Source: an uncultured Acetatifactor sp. (lineage in GTDB: Bacteria > Bacillota > Clostridia > Lachnospirales > Lachnospiraceae). Taken from it: DNA of 64,000 bases. Below, piece after piece: positions 19,722 through 27,811 of this stretch. Each line of letters begins with the position of its first letter. The stretch's first letter is position 1. Location: positions 19,297-83,296 of the forward strand of contig CAKRUB010000010.1 of assembly GCA_934402375.1 (NCBI GenBank), given 5' to 3'. Below the pieces are notes generated by a model. The model ran no database searches, was not told the origin of the DNA, and saw only the letters and a program-made list of their open reading frames with translations. The position numbers and the translations under genes were made by a program.

Positions 19722-21113
19722 CTATTCCTCACCGTCTCTGTTTTCCCTGTTGTCATTCCCATTCTGCGCCTCGGGCAGCTTTGTGACAAGCACACTGCGT
19801 ATCATCTTATTCTGCACGGAGAGCACCTTGAAATGATAACCGCGGTAATCTGTCTCAAAGCGGTCATCCGGCTCGGGAATTCTGTCCATCTTTGAAATCA
19901 GGAAGCCGTTGAGCGTCTCAAACTCTTCCTCCTCAAAGACGATTCCAAGCTGGTCTTCCAGCTCCTCAAGAGGTGTCTTTCCCTCAATGATATATTCGTC
20001 CTTGCCCTTTTCCTCGATGTACTTGCTCTCCACATCATATTCATCCATGATGTTTCCGACAATCTCTTCAAGGATGTCCTCCATGGCGACCAGTCCGTCG
20101 GTCTGCCCGTACTCATCCACGACAATGACCATCTGGAGCTTCTTTGCCTGCATTTCGCGGAACAGTTCATCGATATTCTTCGTCTGAGGCACAAAGTGCG
20201 GCTCTCTCATCAGCCCCTCCAGCTCCCTGAGCGGAATGTCCTGCTTCTGGCTCGCGTCGCGAAACCGCAGGGCATCCTTAAGGTGCAGAATACCGATAAT
20301 ATGGTCAATATTCTCATCATACACGGGATAGCGGCTGTTCTTGCCGTTCAGCATGAACGCGACTGCATCCTTCAGCAGCATATCCGCATCAATTGCCACC
20401 ATGTTCTGACGGTGGGTCATGATGTCCTGTGCTTCCTTGTCCCCAAACTCAAAAATATTGGAGATCATCTCCGCCTCGCTCGCCTGGATCAGACCCTGCT
20501 CATGCCCCTCATTCACCATATTGATAATCTCTTCTTCCGTCACATCCGCCTCGTTCGCGGAAGCATTGCCTCCGAAAATCCGCAGAATGCCGTTCGTGGT
20601 CGCCGTCACAAGAGCCGTAAACGGAAGCAGGAGCTTCGTGACGAAAAAGACAGGCGTGATACACGCATACGCCCATTTCTCAGGCGCTTTCACAGCAATC
20701 TTCTTCGGCAGAAGGACCCCGACCGTCAGCGTTATGTACAGGATCAGCACTGTCGCCAGAATCGCCGCCACAACGAGGAAAACCGGTGCCGGAATCACCT
20801 CAAGCTTCAGCTGCCGCTCCGTCAGGAACTGCAGTCCGTCCCGGATGGAATGCCGGAGCATTCCGAGGTACACCGCACCCATGATCACATTGATAAGCGT
20901 CGTGATGAGCTGTACTGTGTTGACATACTCCGTTGGATTTGCAATAATCTTCCGCAGGCGTATGGACTTCTTGTCTCCCTCCTCGTCCGCTCTCCTCTCC
21001 ACTTCCTTCTCGTTCAGAGAGCCGAGCGCGGCACCGAAGCCGTAAAAAAACATGTCAATAAAAATTAAAACTACAAAAAAAATAATACTGGCAGTAGGCC
21101 CACTGTCGTCCAT
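19722..21113 (-). CDS. CNNM/CBS/CorC_HlyC membrane protein (hemolysin-family, metal ion efflux)
   Basis: A 463-residue protein of the CorC/TlyC/YhdP group, linked to Mg2+/Co2+ efflux. An N-terminal DUF21 (CNNM) domain with four membrane segments spans residues 1-190 (IFFVVLIFIDMFFYGFGAALGSLNE...). The acidic linker EADVTEEEIINMVNEGHEQGLI follows. Two CBS domains run from about 215 to 345 (IMTHRQNMVAIDADM..., VVDEYGQTDGLVAMEDILEEIVGNIMDEYD). The CorC_HlyC domain ends the protein. The name hemolysin is historical; I would not infer toxicity. Confidence 0.9.
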   Translation of the reverse strand: MDDSGPTASIIFFVVLIFIDMFFYGFGAALGSLNEKEVERRADEEGDKKSIRLRKIIANPTEYVNTVQLITTLINVIMGAVYLGMLRHSIRDGLQFLTERQLKLEVIPAPVFLVVAAILATVLILYITLTVGVLLPKKIAVKAPEKWAYACITPVFFVTKLLLPFTALVTATTNGILRIFGGNASANEADVTEEEIINMVNEGHEQGLIQASEAEMISNIFEFGDKEAQDIMTHRQNMVAIDADMLLKDAVAFMLNGKNSRYPVYDENIDHIIGILHLKDALRFRDASQKQDIPLRELEGLMREPHFVPQTKNIDELFREMQAKKLQMVIVVDEYGQTDGLVAMEDILEEIVGNIMDEYDVESKYIEEKGKDEYIIEGKTPLEELEDQLGIVFEEEEFETLNGFLISKMDRIPEPDDRFETDYRGYHFKVLSVQNKMIRSVLVTKLPEAQNGNDNRENRDGEE

Positions 21114-21167
21114 CTTTTGCTCAATTCCTCCAGGTTCTTTCTTTACCGCAATACGGTATTAAGCCTT

Positions 21168-21196
21168 AATATACCATTTTCAATGAAATTCGTCAA
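21168..21196 (-). promoter_or_regulatory. Promoter of the CNNM/CBS gene
   Basis: TTGACG (21191-21196), 17 bp, TATATT (21168-21173) on the minus strand; GGAGG is found just before the gene. Confidence 0.7.
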
Positions 21197-21206
21197 GAAC
21201 CCGCTC

Positions 21207-21548
21207 CTATGTATCCAGTTCCAGACTAATCATCAGGGCATGGTTCACCTTTCTCATGATGTCACCGTCGAGATGACACACCTTATCCTTCAGACGTTTC
21301 TTGTCTATGGTTCTCAGCTGCTCCAGAAGCACGACGGAATCCTTATCCATATCATACAGGGCAGCATTTAACTCAATGTGCGTAGGCAGCTTCGCCTTAT
21401 TCATCTTAGAGGTGATCGCCGCGCAGATGACCGTCGGGCTGTGCTTGTTTCCCACATCGTTCTGTACAATCAGAACAGGTCTTATCCCTCCCTGCTCCGA
21501 ACCGATGACCGGTCTTAAGTCTGCGTAATATACATCTCCTCTTCTCAT
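21207..21548 (-). CDS. ndoA: EndoA/MazF-type mRNA interferase
   Basis: A 113-residue sequence-specific endoribonuclease. [31 protein letters not shown] is the family start, including the Arg used in catalysis, and [16 protein letters not shown] with [16 protein letters not shown] completes the active region. It follows alr by 59 bp, the order known from Bacillus, but no antitoxin gene (ndoAI/MazE) lies between them: the 59-bp gap is too short. The toxin is unlikely to be free in the cell, so its antitoxin is probably elsewhere. Confidence 0.93.
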   Translation of the reverse strand: MRRGDVYYADLRPVIGSEQGGIRPVLIVQNDVGNKHSPTVICAAITSKMNKAKLPTHIELNAALYDMDKDSVVLLEQLRTIDKKRLKDKVCHLDGDIMRKVNHALMISLELDT

Positions 21549-21607
21549 TTTCCCTCCAACTGTTTCAAATGTTCAGGAAAAAGTATTACCGCTTTCTTTC
21601 GCTCTAT

Positions 21608-22798
21608 TCACCTCTGATGGACAATATGATCCACTATTTTATTCTCTCTCGTAAACACCCTCGGCACCCTCATGCTCAGGTCACAGACAAGCTCATAGTT
21701 AAACCTGCCCGACAATTCGCCCAGCTGTTCCGCAGTGATTGCCTCGTCACCGTCTCTTCCCAGAAGTACAACCCTGTCATTTTCCCTCGCCTCCGGTATA
21801 TCCGTGACATCGACCATGAACTGATCCATGCAGACCCTTCCAAGAATCGGTGCACGCTTTCCACGGATGAGCACATAGCCTTTACCCGAAAGGCTTCTCG
21901 GATAACCGTCCGCATAGCCGAGTGGCACCGTCGCCACACGCATATCCTTCTCTGCCACAAAGGTTCCGCCGTAGCTGACCGCCTGACCGGCATGAATCGT
22001 CTTGATATAGATGACATGACTGTACAGGGAAAGCGCCGGAGTCAGGCTGACAGCCGTCCTGCTGACCTCCTCGGACGGATAAAGTCCGTAGAGCGTGATG
22101 CCCGCACGCACCAGATCCATATTGGCATCCGGCATCTCCAGAATGCCCGCACTGTTAGAGCAGTGCTTCAGCGGGATCTCCAGCCCGAGCCTCTCCTTTA
22201 TCAGCGCGACAAATTCCCGGAAGCACTTAAGCTGTCGTTCCGCATCCGTCTTATCCAGCTCATCTGCACGGGCGAAATGTGTAAAGATGCCCTCTATCTC
22301 AATTCCGCTCTGCTGCATCAGCTTCTCCACAAATTGCAGTCCTGCCTCGTCAGGTGTGATTCCGATTCTGCTCATGCCGGTATCCACCTTGATATGAACC
22401 CGTATCTTCTTTCCTGTCCTCCCGGCAGCCGCCTGAAGCTGTCCGATGGTATCCTCCCGGAATACCGCAGCCCTTATTTCCTCTGTCGCAAGCTGCTCAT
22501 AGCAGTACGGAAAGGTATAACCGAGGATCAGGATCGGCTTCTTCATCCCGGCGGTACGCAGCTCATGCGCCTCCTCCGCCGTCGCAACGGCATAGCCCCA
22601 GACAAACTCCTGCTGTTCAAGCACCCCTGCGATCGGCACACTGCCGTGTCCGTAGCCGTCCGCCTTCAGCACACCCACAAGCTTTGTCTCCTGCGCAATG
22701 TGCTTCTTCATGTTTTCCATATTTTCGGCGATTGCATCCAGATTGACCTCAGCATAACCTCTGTTGCAGAACTCTGGTATTTTCGCTGCTTCCATCAT
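21608..22798 (-). CDS. alr: Alanine racemase
   Basis: PLP enzyme that makes D-alanine for peptidoglycan. The PLP-binding Lys lies in VGVLKADGYGHG near residue 43 and the catalytic Tyr in GQAVSYGGTF near residue 270; MRVATVPLGYADGYPRSLSGKGYV and GRVCMDQFMVDVTD are standard. I take the ATG at 22798 as start because it overlaps the nnr stop in an ATGA and has GGAG six bases before it; an ATG 12 bp upstream is also in frame. Length 396 aa is normal. It is the second gene of an nnr-alr-ndoA operon. Confidence 0.96.
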   Translation of the reverse strand: MMEAAKIPEFCNRGYAEVNLDAIAENMENMKKHIAQETKLVGVLKADGYGHGSVPIAGVLEQQEFVWGYAVATAEEAHELRTAGMKKPILILGYTFPYCYEQLATEEIRAAVFREDTIGQLQAAAGRTGKKIRVHIKVDTGMSRIGITPDEAGLQFVEKLMQQSGIEIEGIFTHFARADELDKTDAERQLKCFREFVALIKERLGLEIPLKHCSNSAGILEMPDANMDLVRAGITLYGLYPSEEVSRTAVSLTPALSLYSHVIYIKTIHAGQAVSYGGTFVAEKDMRVATVPLGYADGYPRSLSGKGYVLIRGKRAPILGRVCMDQFMVDVTDIPEARENDRVVLLGRDGDEAITAEQLGELSGRFNYELVCDLSMRVPRVFTRENKIVDHIVHQR

Positions 22799-24288
22799 CG
22801 TAAACTCCATTCCTTTCGTGATACCAGATCACCCGCCATACAGGCGTGCTCTCCGTATTGTCCGGACACTCTGTCTCCAAGGCATCCGTGTATGTAGGCA
22901 CCGGTGCAGGCTGCCCTGTAGGCATCCATGCCCTGTGCCATGAGCCCGGCAATCATCCCCGCCAGAACGTCCCCGCTGCCCGCAGTGGCAAGCCCACTGT
23001 TTCCGCTCAGATTCACACAGACCGGTCGCCCGGTGCTGCAGATAAAGGTTCTTGCATCCTTTGCCACAACGACAGCCTGAAGCTCCATGGCCAGACTGTC
23101 GCCAAACCGGCACAAATTTTCCTTGATCTCCGCACTGCTCCTTCCGAGCAGTCTGGCAAGCTCGCCGACATGCGGCGTCAGCACGACATCCCTGCCATTT
23201 CCTGCGCTCTCCGCGAGAAGCTTCCGTAAGTCCGGCTGCTCCGAGAGAAGATTCAGTCCGTCCGCGTCAATGAGAATCGGACGCCCGCCCTTCCGCAGCA
23301 CCTGCCGCAAAAGCTCTGCCGCCCTGCCATCCCTGCCAAGTCCGGGACCGATTGCAACAACATCCGCCCAATCCATTCCCGAAGACAACTCCCGCTCTGT
23401 CCCGAACAGCGCCTCCGGCACGGCAGTCTGCAGGATGACCCGGTTCTCCTCCGGTGAAATCGCCTTCACCATCCCCGCTCCGCTGCGGTACGCAGCCTTC
23501 GCCGCAAGGATGGCAGCACCAGCCATATTGACACTTCCCGCAACTAGCAGCACCTTCCCGAAGCTGCCCTTATTCCCTGCCGGTTCCCGCGCTGGGAGCA
23601 GCTGCCCGGGCTCCCCGTCCAACGCATACATTCCGGGCTCTTCCAGCTGCGGACATTTCCTGGCGATCCCAATGTCCGCCACCGTGACCTCGCCCGCCTG
23701 CACGCAGCCCGGATACAGGACGAGTCCCCTCTTGCAATAGCCGAATGTCACCGTTTCCTCAGCGCGCACGCAGCATCCGAGAATTGCTCCTGTATCCGAA
23801 TTGATGCCGCTCGGCACGTCGACCGCGATCTTTCTTCCGCGAAGGCCGTTAAAGCACTCCACCGCCGCTGCCTGTATACAGGCAACCGCTCTCGAAAGGC
23901 CGACTCCAAACAACGCATCAATTAAGATAGTATATTCATTTTTGTCCGGTTTGGAACAAAAAATTACCGAATATTTTTCAAGAATTTTCTTCTGGCGTTT
24001 CCACTCATCGGACGCCTTGTCCTCATCCCCTACACACCAAACCGTCACATCCATTTCCCGTCCGGTCAGGATTCTCGCCAGCGCCAGCCCGTCTCCGCCG
24101 TTATTTCCCATGCCTGCCATGATCAGCACGGTTCTGCCGGCATCGGGATGCCCTGCACAATAGTCCCCAACTCTGTCGGCGACAGCCAGCGCAGCGCGCT
24201 CCATCAGCACTGCCGCCGGTATTCCGATCTCCTCGATTGTATACTGATCCAGCCTGCGCATTTCATCGGCAGTCACAAGATACCGCAT
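22795..24288 (-). CDS. nnr: Bifunctional NAD(P)HX epimerase/dehydratase
   Basis: Repairs hydrated NADH and NADPH. The N-terminal epimerase (YjeF_N, about residues 1-210) holds VLIMAGMGNNGGDGLALAR, and IDALFGVGLSRAV. The C-terminal ADP-dependent dehydratase (YjeF-type ribokinase fold, about 225-490) holds GKVLLVAGSVNMAGAAILAAKAAYRSGAGMV, GPGLGRDGR, LTPHVGELARLLG and SGLATAGSGDVLAGMIAGL. The 497 residues match the fused form. An AAGGAGG ribosome site precedes the ATG. It overlaps alr by 4 bp. Confidence 0.95.
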   Translation of the reverse strand: MRYLVTADEMRRLDQYTIEEIGIPAAVLMERAALAVADRVGDYCAGHPDAGRTVLIMAGMGNNGGDGLALARILTGREMDVTVWCVGDEDKASDEWKRQKKILEKYSVIFCSKPDKNEYTILIDALFGVGLSRAVACIQAAAVECFNGLRGRKIAVDVPSGINSDTGAILGCCVRAEETVTFGYCKRGLVLYPGCVQAGEVTVADIGIARKCPQLEEPGMYALDGEPGQLLPAREPAGNKGSFGKVLLVAGSVNMAGAAILAAKAAYRSGAGMVKAISPEENRVILQTAVPEALFGTERELSSGMDWADVVAIGPGLGRDGRAAELLRQVLRKGGRPILIDADGLNLLSEQPDLRKLLAESAGNGRDVVLTPHVGELARLLGRSSAEIKENLCRFGDSLAMELQAVVVAKDARTFICSTGRPVCVNLSGNSGLATAGSGDVLAGMIAGLMAQGMDAYRAACTGAYIHGCLGDRVSGQYGEHACMAGDLVSRKEWSLR

Positions 24289-24330
24289 ACCTTTTCCTCC
24301 TTAACAGCCATTACAGCGTTTGTCCGCAAA

Positions 24331-24357
24331 CAAAAGACTGCCGCTTCCGCAGCAGTC
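24331..24357 (-). terminator. Terminator of the rex operon
   Basis: On the minus strand GACTGC-TGC-GGAA-GCG-GCAGTC, then TTTTGTTT. It lies 7 bp after the stop of the coiled-coil gene and separates the rex operon from nnr. Confidence 0.85.
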
Positions 24358-24363
24358 CGATGA

Positions 24364-24984
24364 TCAATTATCCGGTTCCGCAGTTTTGCGTTCCTCCGGG
24401 TGATATTTCATGTCAAAAAGATCAACCACATCCGCCCCAAACACATCGTGCATATAAGAATAGATCTGCTGGTTCTTCTGCTCCATTTTCTGCTTTCTGA
24501 CAAGCTGCTTCTTCAACTCAATCCGAATATCCTTCACCCATTCCGCGATCTTGTCAATCTCCTCGGAATTGGCCTGCATCATTGAGTAACAATAATCCAT
24601 CGTTGCCAGCATCAGTCTGGAATTCAGCTCTTCTATCTCCTTCGGCAGATCCAGCAGCTCCTCCTGATAGTCCGTAAGCTTTTCGTTGCATTCCTCAAGC
24701 AGTCTTTTGTGCTGCTCAAGCTTGTCCTCAAGCTGGCTGTTTCCACCCTGGTTGATCTGCTCCGCCATCGACATAATCTCATCCATCAGCTTCTTTTTCA
24801 GCTTTCGGATTTCCCTTGTCTCCGTGTTGAGCTTCCCCTGCCTGCGAAGCAGTGCATTCAGGCGCTCCTCTGTACCGGATAGCCTTTTTCTCGTATCATC
24901 ATCCAGCAGTCTGTACCATTTGTTGTCCAGTGTAAGAATGGGAATCTTTTTTTCGTGAAGTGCCTCAGAAAACCCCTGTTTCAT
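24364..24984 (-). CDS. Coiled-coil protein of unknown function, second gene after rex
   Basis: A 206-residue soluble protein, very rich in Glu, Lys and Leu, with a long coiled coil from about residue 35 to 175 and an N-terminal segment HEKKIPILTLDNKWYRLL. I recognise no catalytic motif. It has an AGGAGG ribosome site and follows rex by 23 bp, so it is probably co-transcribed with rex. I know no family function. Confidence 0.7.
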   Translation of the reverse strand: MKQGFSEALHEKKIPILTLDNKWYRLLDDDTRKRLSGTEERLNALLRRQGKLNTETREIRKLKKKLMDEIMSMAEQINQGGNSQLEDKLEQHKRLLEECNEKLTDYQEELLDLPKEIEELNSRLMLATMDYCYSMMQANSEEIDKIAEWVKDIRIELKKQLVRKQKMEQKNQQIYSYMHDVFGADVVDLFDMKYHPEERKTAEPDN

Positions 24985-25007
24985 AACACTCCTCCTGTAA
25001 GCTCAGC

Positions 25008-25649
25008 CTACTTCTGTTCCTTCTCATACCGGTTGATATTGTATGACAGCTTCATCAGGCTGTCAGAAAGATGTACATTTTCAACCTGTATTCCATCCGG
25101 CACATTCAGATCCACATGTGCGAAGTTCCAGATTGCCTTGATGCCGTTCTGTACAAGCTGCTCCGCCACGCCGACGGCGCTGGTCTTCGGAATCGTCAAT
25201 ACCGCAATGTCAATCTCATTCTCCCTGACAAACTCGTTCAGCTTGTCCATCGACATCACCCTGACTCCCCGGACATCTCTCCCCACCAGCTCCGGGTTCT
25301 GATCGAACATTCCCCTAAAGATAAATCCGCGGCGCTCAAAATTCATATAATTTCCCAGCGCACGCCCCAGATTTCCCGCTCCGATAATAATAAAATTGTG
25401 CTGCTTGTCCAGCCCCAGAATTTTTCCGATCTCGTTGTAGAGATATTCTACGTTATAGCCATAGCCCTGCTGTCCGAAACCGCCGAAATTATTAAAATCC
25501 TGCCGGATCTGAGAAGCTGTTACCTTCATCAGCTCGCTCAGATCCTGCGATGAAATTCTTTCAACTCCTTCATCCTTCAATTCACCTAGATATCTGAAAT
25601 ACCTGGGCAGTCGCCCGATGACGGCCTGGGAAATTTCTTTTTCTTCCAT
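25008..25649 (-). CDS. rex: Redox-sensing transcriptional repressor Rex
   Basis: Senses the NADH/NAD+ ratio and represses fermentation and electron-transfer genes when NADH is low. The winged helix (VIGRLPRYFRYLGEL ... ISSQDLSELMKVTASQIRQDFNNFG) is followed by GYNVEYLYNEIGKILG and the Rossmann motif IIGAGNLGRALGNY near residue 88. AVLTIPKTSAVGVAEQLVQNGIKAIWNFAHVDLNVPDGI completes the family. The start at 25649 has AGGAGAGG before it and gives 213 residues, the normal length. A Rex-like site overlaps its promoter. Confidence 0.97.
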   Translation of the reverse strand: MEEKEISQAVIGRLPRYFRYLGELKDEGVERISSQDLSELMKVTASQIRQDFNNFGGFGQQGYGYNVEYLYNEIGKILGLDKQHNFIIIGAGNLGRALGNYMNFERRGFIFRGMFDQNPELVGRDVRGVRVMSMDKLNEFVRENEIDIAVLTIPKTSAVGVAEQLVQNGIKAIWNFAHVDLNVPDGIQVENVHLSDSLMKLSYNINRYEKEQK

Positions 25650-25685
25650 ACTGCCTCTCCTTGCCACATGGTTTTCTCTATCTCC

Positions 25686-25714
25686 ATCATATCAAGTTGT
25701 TAAAATTATGTCAA
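25686..25714 (-). promoter_or_regulatory. rex promoter with overlapping Rex-like operator
   Basis: TTGACA (25709-25714), 17 bp, TATGAT (25686-25691) on the minus strand. On the plus strand 25697-25714 reads TTGTTAA-AATT-ATGTCAA; the known Rex consensus is TTGTTAAnnnnTTAACAA. One half is perfect and the other matches 4 of 7, and it covers the -35 box and spacer. Confidence 0.75.
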
Positions 25715-25753
25715 TGAATTGTCAGATATTTCCAGTATTTGCATCTATCCCAC

Positions 25754-25813
25754 GTTACTGTTCACTCCGTTCACAGCAACACGCTTCGCGGAATATGGAC
25801 TGTGAACAGTAAC
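25754..25813. repeat. Inverted repeat between icd and rex
   Basis: Perfect 12-bp arms GTTACTGTTCAC (25754-25765) and GTGAACAGTAAC (25802-25813), with a second overlapping pair GTTCACAG / CTGTGAAC inside. It ends 4 bp after the icd stop (which is at 25818) and may act as an icd terminator or be a dispersed palindromic repeat; only one copy is in the window. Confidence 0.6.
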
Positions 25814-25817
25814 TATC

Positions 25818-27026
25818 CTACAGAAGCTCCTCCAGAGTTTCCCTGATCGCCCGGATGAAGTCAAGACTGTTCAATATCACAGGCTTCTCGCAGGTTGAGA
25901 TCAGTGAAAGACTCTTCGTCATCTTTCCGTCCTCGACGGTCTTGATGCAGGCACGCTCCAGCTTGTCCGCAAATGCCTGAAGCTCTGCATTCTGATCCAG
26001 CTCCCCGCGCTTTCTGAGGGCGCCCGTCCACGCAAAGATGGTTGCGATGGAGTTTGTAGAGGTCTCCTCGCCCTTCAGATGCTTATAATAGTGACGCTGT
26101 ACGGTTCCATGCGCCGCCTCATACTCGTAGACGCCGCTCGGGGATACGAGCACGGAGGTCATCATGGAAAGGTCTCCGTAAGCGGTAGCCACCATATCGG
26201 ACATCACATCACCGTCATAATTCTTGCACGCCCAGATAAAACCACCCTCGGAGCGGATCACTCTCGCCACGGCATCATCGATCAGCGTGTAGAAATACTC
26301 GATTCCCAGCTCCTCGAATTTCGCCTTGTACTCTGCATCATAAATTTCCTGGAAAATATCCTTGAAGGTATGGTCGTACTTCTTGGAAATCGTGTCCTTG
26401 GTCGAGAACCAGAGATCCTGCTTCGTGTCTACGGCATAGCTGAAGCACGCTCTTGCAAAGCTGGATATTGATTTTTCCGTGTTATGGATGCCCTGAATGA
26501 TACCTGCGCCGTCAAACTCATGGATCAGCTCTCTCGTCTCGGTTCCGTCCGCCGCCGTGAATACAAGCTCTGCCCTGCCGGGACCTGCGATTTTCATCTC
26601 TGTATTCTTATAGACATCGCCGTAGGCATGACGCGCAATCGTGATCGGCTTCGACCAGTTCTTCACATAGGGTACGATCCCCTTGACGAGGATCGGTGCA
26701 CGGAATACGGTTCCGTCCAGAATGGCACGGATGGTTCCGTTCGGGCTCTTCCACATCTCCTTGAGATTGTATTCCTTCATTCTCGCACCGTTCGGAGTAA
26801 TCGTGGCACACTTTACGGCAACGCCGTACTTCAGGGTTGCGTTGGCGGAATCCACCGTGACCTGATCGTCCGTCTCATTTCTGTGCTCCAGTCCCAGATC
26901 GTAATACTCCGTCTTGAGATCGATGTAAGGGTAAAGCAGCTCGTCCTTGATCATCTTCCAGAGGATTCTGGTCATCTCGTCTCCGTCCATCTCAACTAAA
27001 GGGGTAGTCATTTTAATTTTGTCCAT
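25818..27026 (-). CDS. icd: NADP-dependent isocitrate dehydrogenase (dimeric, eukaryote-like type)
   Basis: Oxidises isocitrate to 2-oxoglutarate. The sequence from [33 protein letters not shown] belongs to the homodimeric IDH1-like class. [20 protein letters not shown] carries the substrate-binding Ser; [29 protein letters not shown] carries metal ligands; [23 protein letters not shown] is the NADP region. The start at 27026 (402 aa) has AAAGGAGAGAG before it and lies inside the end of the gntR gene, a 14-bp overlap that suggests coupled translation. With the Re-citrate synthase upstream it forms most of an oxidative route to 2-oxoglutarate and glutamate; aconitase is not in the window. Confidence 0.95.
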   Translation of the reverse strand: MDKIKMTTPLVEMDGDEMTRILWKMIKDELLYPYIDLKTEYYDLGLEHRNETDDQVTVDSANATLKYGVAVKCATITPNGARMKEYNLKEMWKSPNGTIRAILDGTVFRAPILVKGIVPYVKNWSKPITIARHAYGDVYKNTEMKIAGPGRAELVFTAADGTETRELIHEFDGAGIIQGIHNTEKSISSFARACFSYAVDTKQDLWFSTKDTISKKYDHTFKDIFQEIYDAEYKAKFEELGIEYFYTLIDDAVARVIRSEGGFIWACKNYDGDVMSDMVATAYGDLSMMTSVLVSPSGVYEYEAAHGTVQRHYYKHLKGEETSTNSIATIFAWTGALRKRGELDQNAELQAFADKLERACIKTVEDGKMTKSLSLISTCEKPVILNSLDFIRAIRETLEELL

Positions 27027-27720
27027 ATTCTCTCTCCTTTTCATAAGCTTCGTGTAAGCCGTTTTTAACCATATTCTCATAGGCATTGATCATGTGCTGA
27101 TGTGCAAGCTGCTCCGCAAGATCCTCATTTCCCGACTTGATCGCCTCCATGATATTCTTATGTTCCTCGTTGGACTTTGGTCCGCGGTTCGCGTTGGCGA
27201 GCGTCTTTTTTCTGACGCGGAGGACATATTGATGGAAGTCCTTCAGCTGATGCTCCAGAATCTTACTGTTGCACGCCTCGTACATGATCTCATGGAAACG
27301 GTTGTCAAGCTCCGCAAGCTGTTCCAGATGCCCTTTCCCCGCGTGAAACTCCGCCAGATAGACATTCTCCTCCATCTCGTCCATCTGCTCTTTCGTGATA
27401 TATCTGGTCGCCCAGCGGGCGCACAGTCCTTCCAGACGCGACCTTATCATATAGATGTCCTTTACATCCTTCTCCGTGATTCCCGTGACATAGGCTCCCT
27501 TGTTCGGAATGATCTGGATCAGTCCCTCCAGCTCGAGCTGTCGGAACGCCTCCCTGACAGGAGTACGGCTTACACCCATCTCCTCCCCGATTGCAACCTC
27601 CTTCAATTCCTCATGCTCCTCATATTTTCCGCTGAGAATATCGTCGCGGAGCTTATGAAAGACTCTGCCTCGCAGGGAGTATTTGTCCGTCACTTCCTGC
27701 TTCACATCATAATTGCTCAT
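27013..27720 (-). CDS. GntR-family regulator, FCD subfamily
   Basis: A 235-residue transcriptional regulator. The N-terminal winged helix (about residues 15-80) includes [50 protein letters not shown], a textbook GntR motif. The C-terminal all-helical FCD ligand domain (about 85-225) includes [33 protein letters not shown] and the His residues ([21 protein letters not shown]) that often bind a metal or carboxylate. It sits between citrate synthase and isocitrate dehydrogenase and probably responds to an intermediate such as citrate or a dicarboxylate. The start at 27720 has GGAAG before it; the leader element lies immediately upstream. Confidence 0.9.
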   Translation of the reverse strand: MSNYDVKQEVTDKYSLRGRVFHKLRDDILSGKYEEHEELKEVAIGEEMGVSRTPVREAFRQLELEGLIQIIPNKGAYVTGITEKDVKDIYMIRSRLEGLCARWATRYITKEQMDEMEENVYLAEFHAGKGHLEQLAELDNRFHEIMYEACNSKILEHQLKDFHQYVLRVRKKTLANANRGPKSNEEHKNIMEAIKSGNEDLAEQLAHQHMINAYENMVKNGLHEAYEKEREYGQN

Positions 27721-27725
27721 TTTTT

Positions 27726-27791
27726 CTTCCATTTCTGCACACGTTCTCTGCTCATAACGAGTTTGTGTCAAGTGCGCGCAGACACAAACCT
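27726..27791 (-). promoter_or_regulatory. Leader element copy 2 (before the GntR gene)
   Basis: 59-nt motif, 53 of 59 positions identical to the fhs copy. TTTGTGTC / GACACAAA form stem 1. TCTGCGCGC can pair with GTGTGCAGA, where two G-U pairs replace G-C pairs found at the fhs copy. It fills most of the 91 bp between the citrate synthase stop and the gntR start, inside a predicted operon. Confidence 0.7.
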
Positions 27792-27811
27792 CACGGCATG
27801 TCGGTTTCCCG

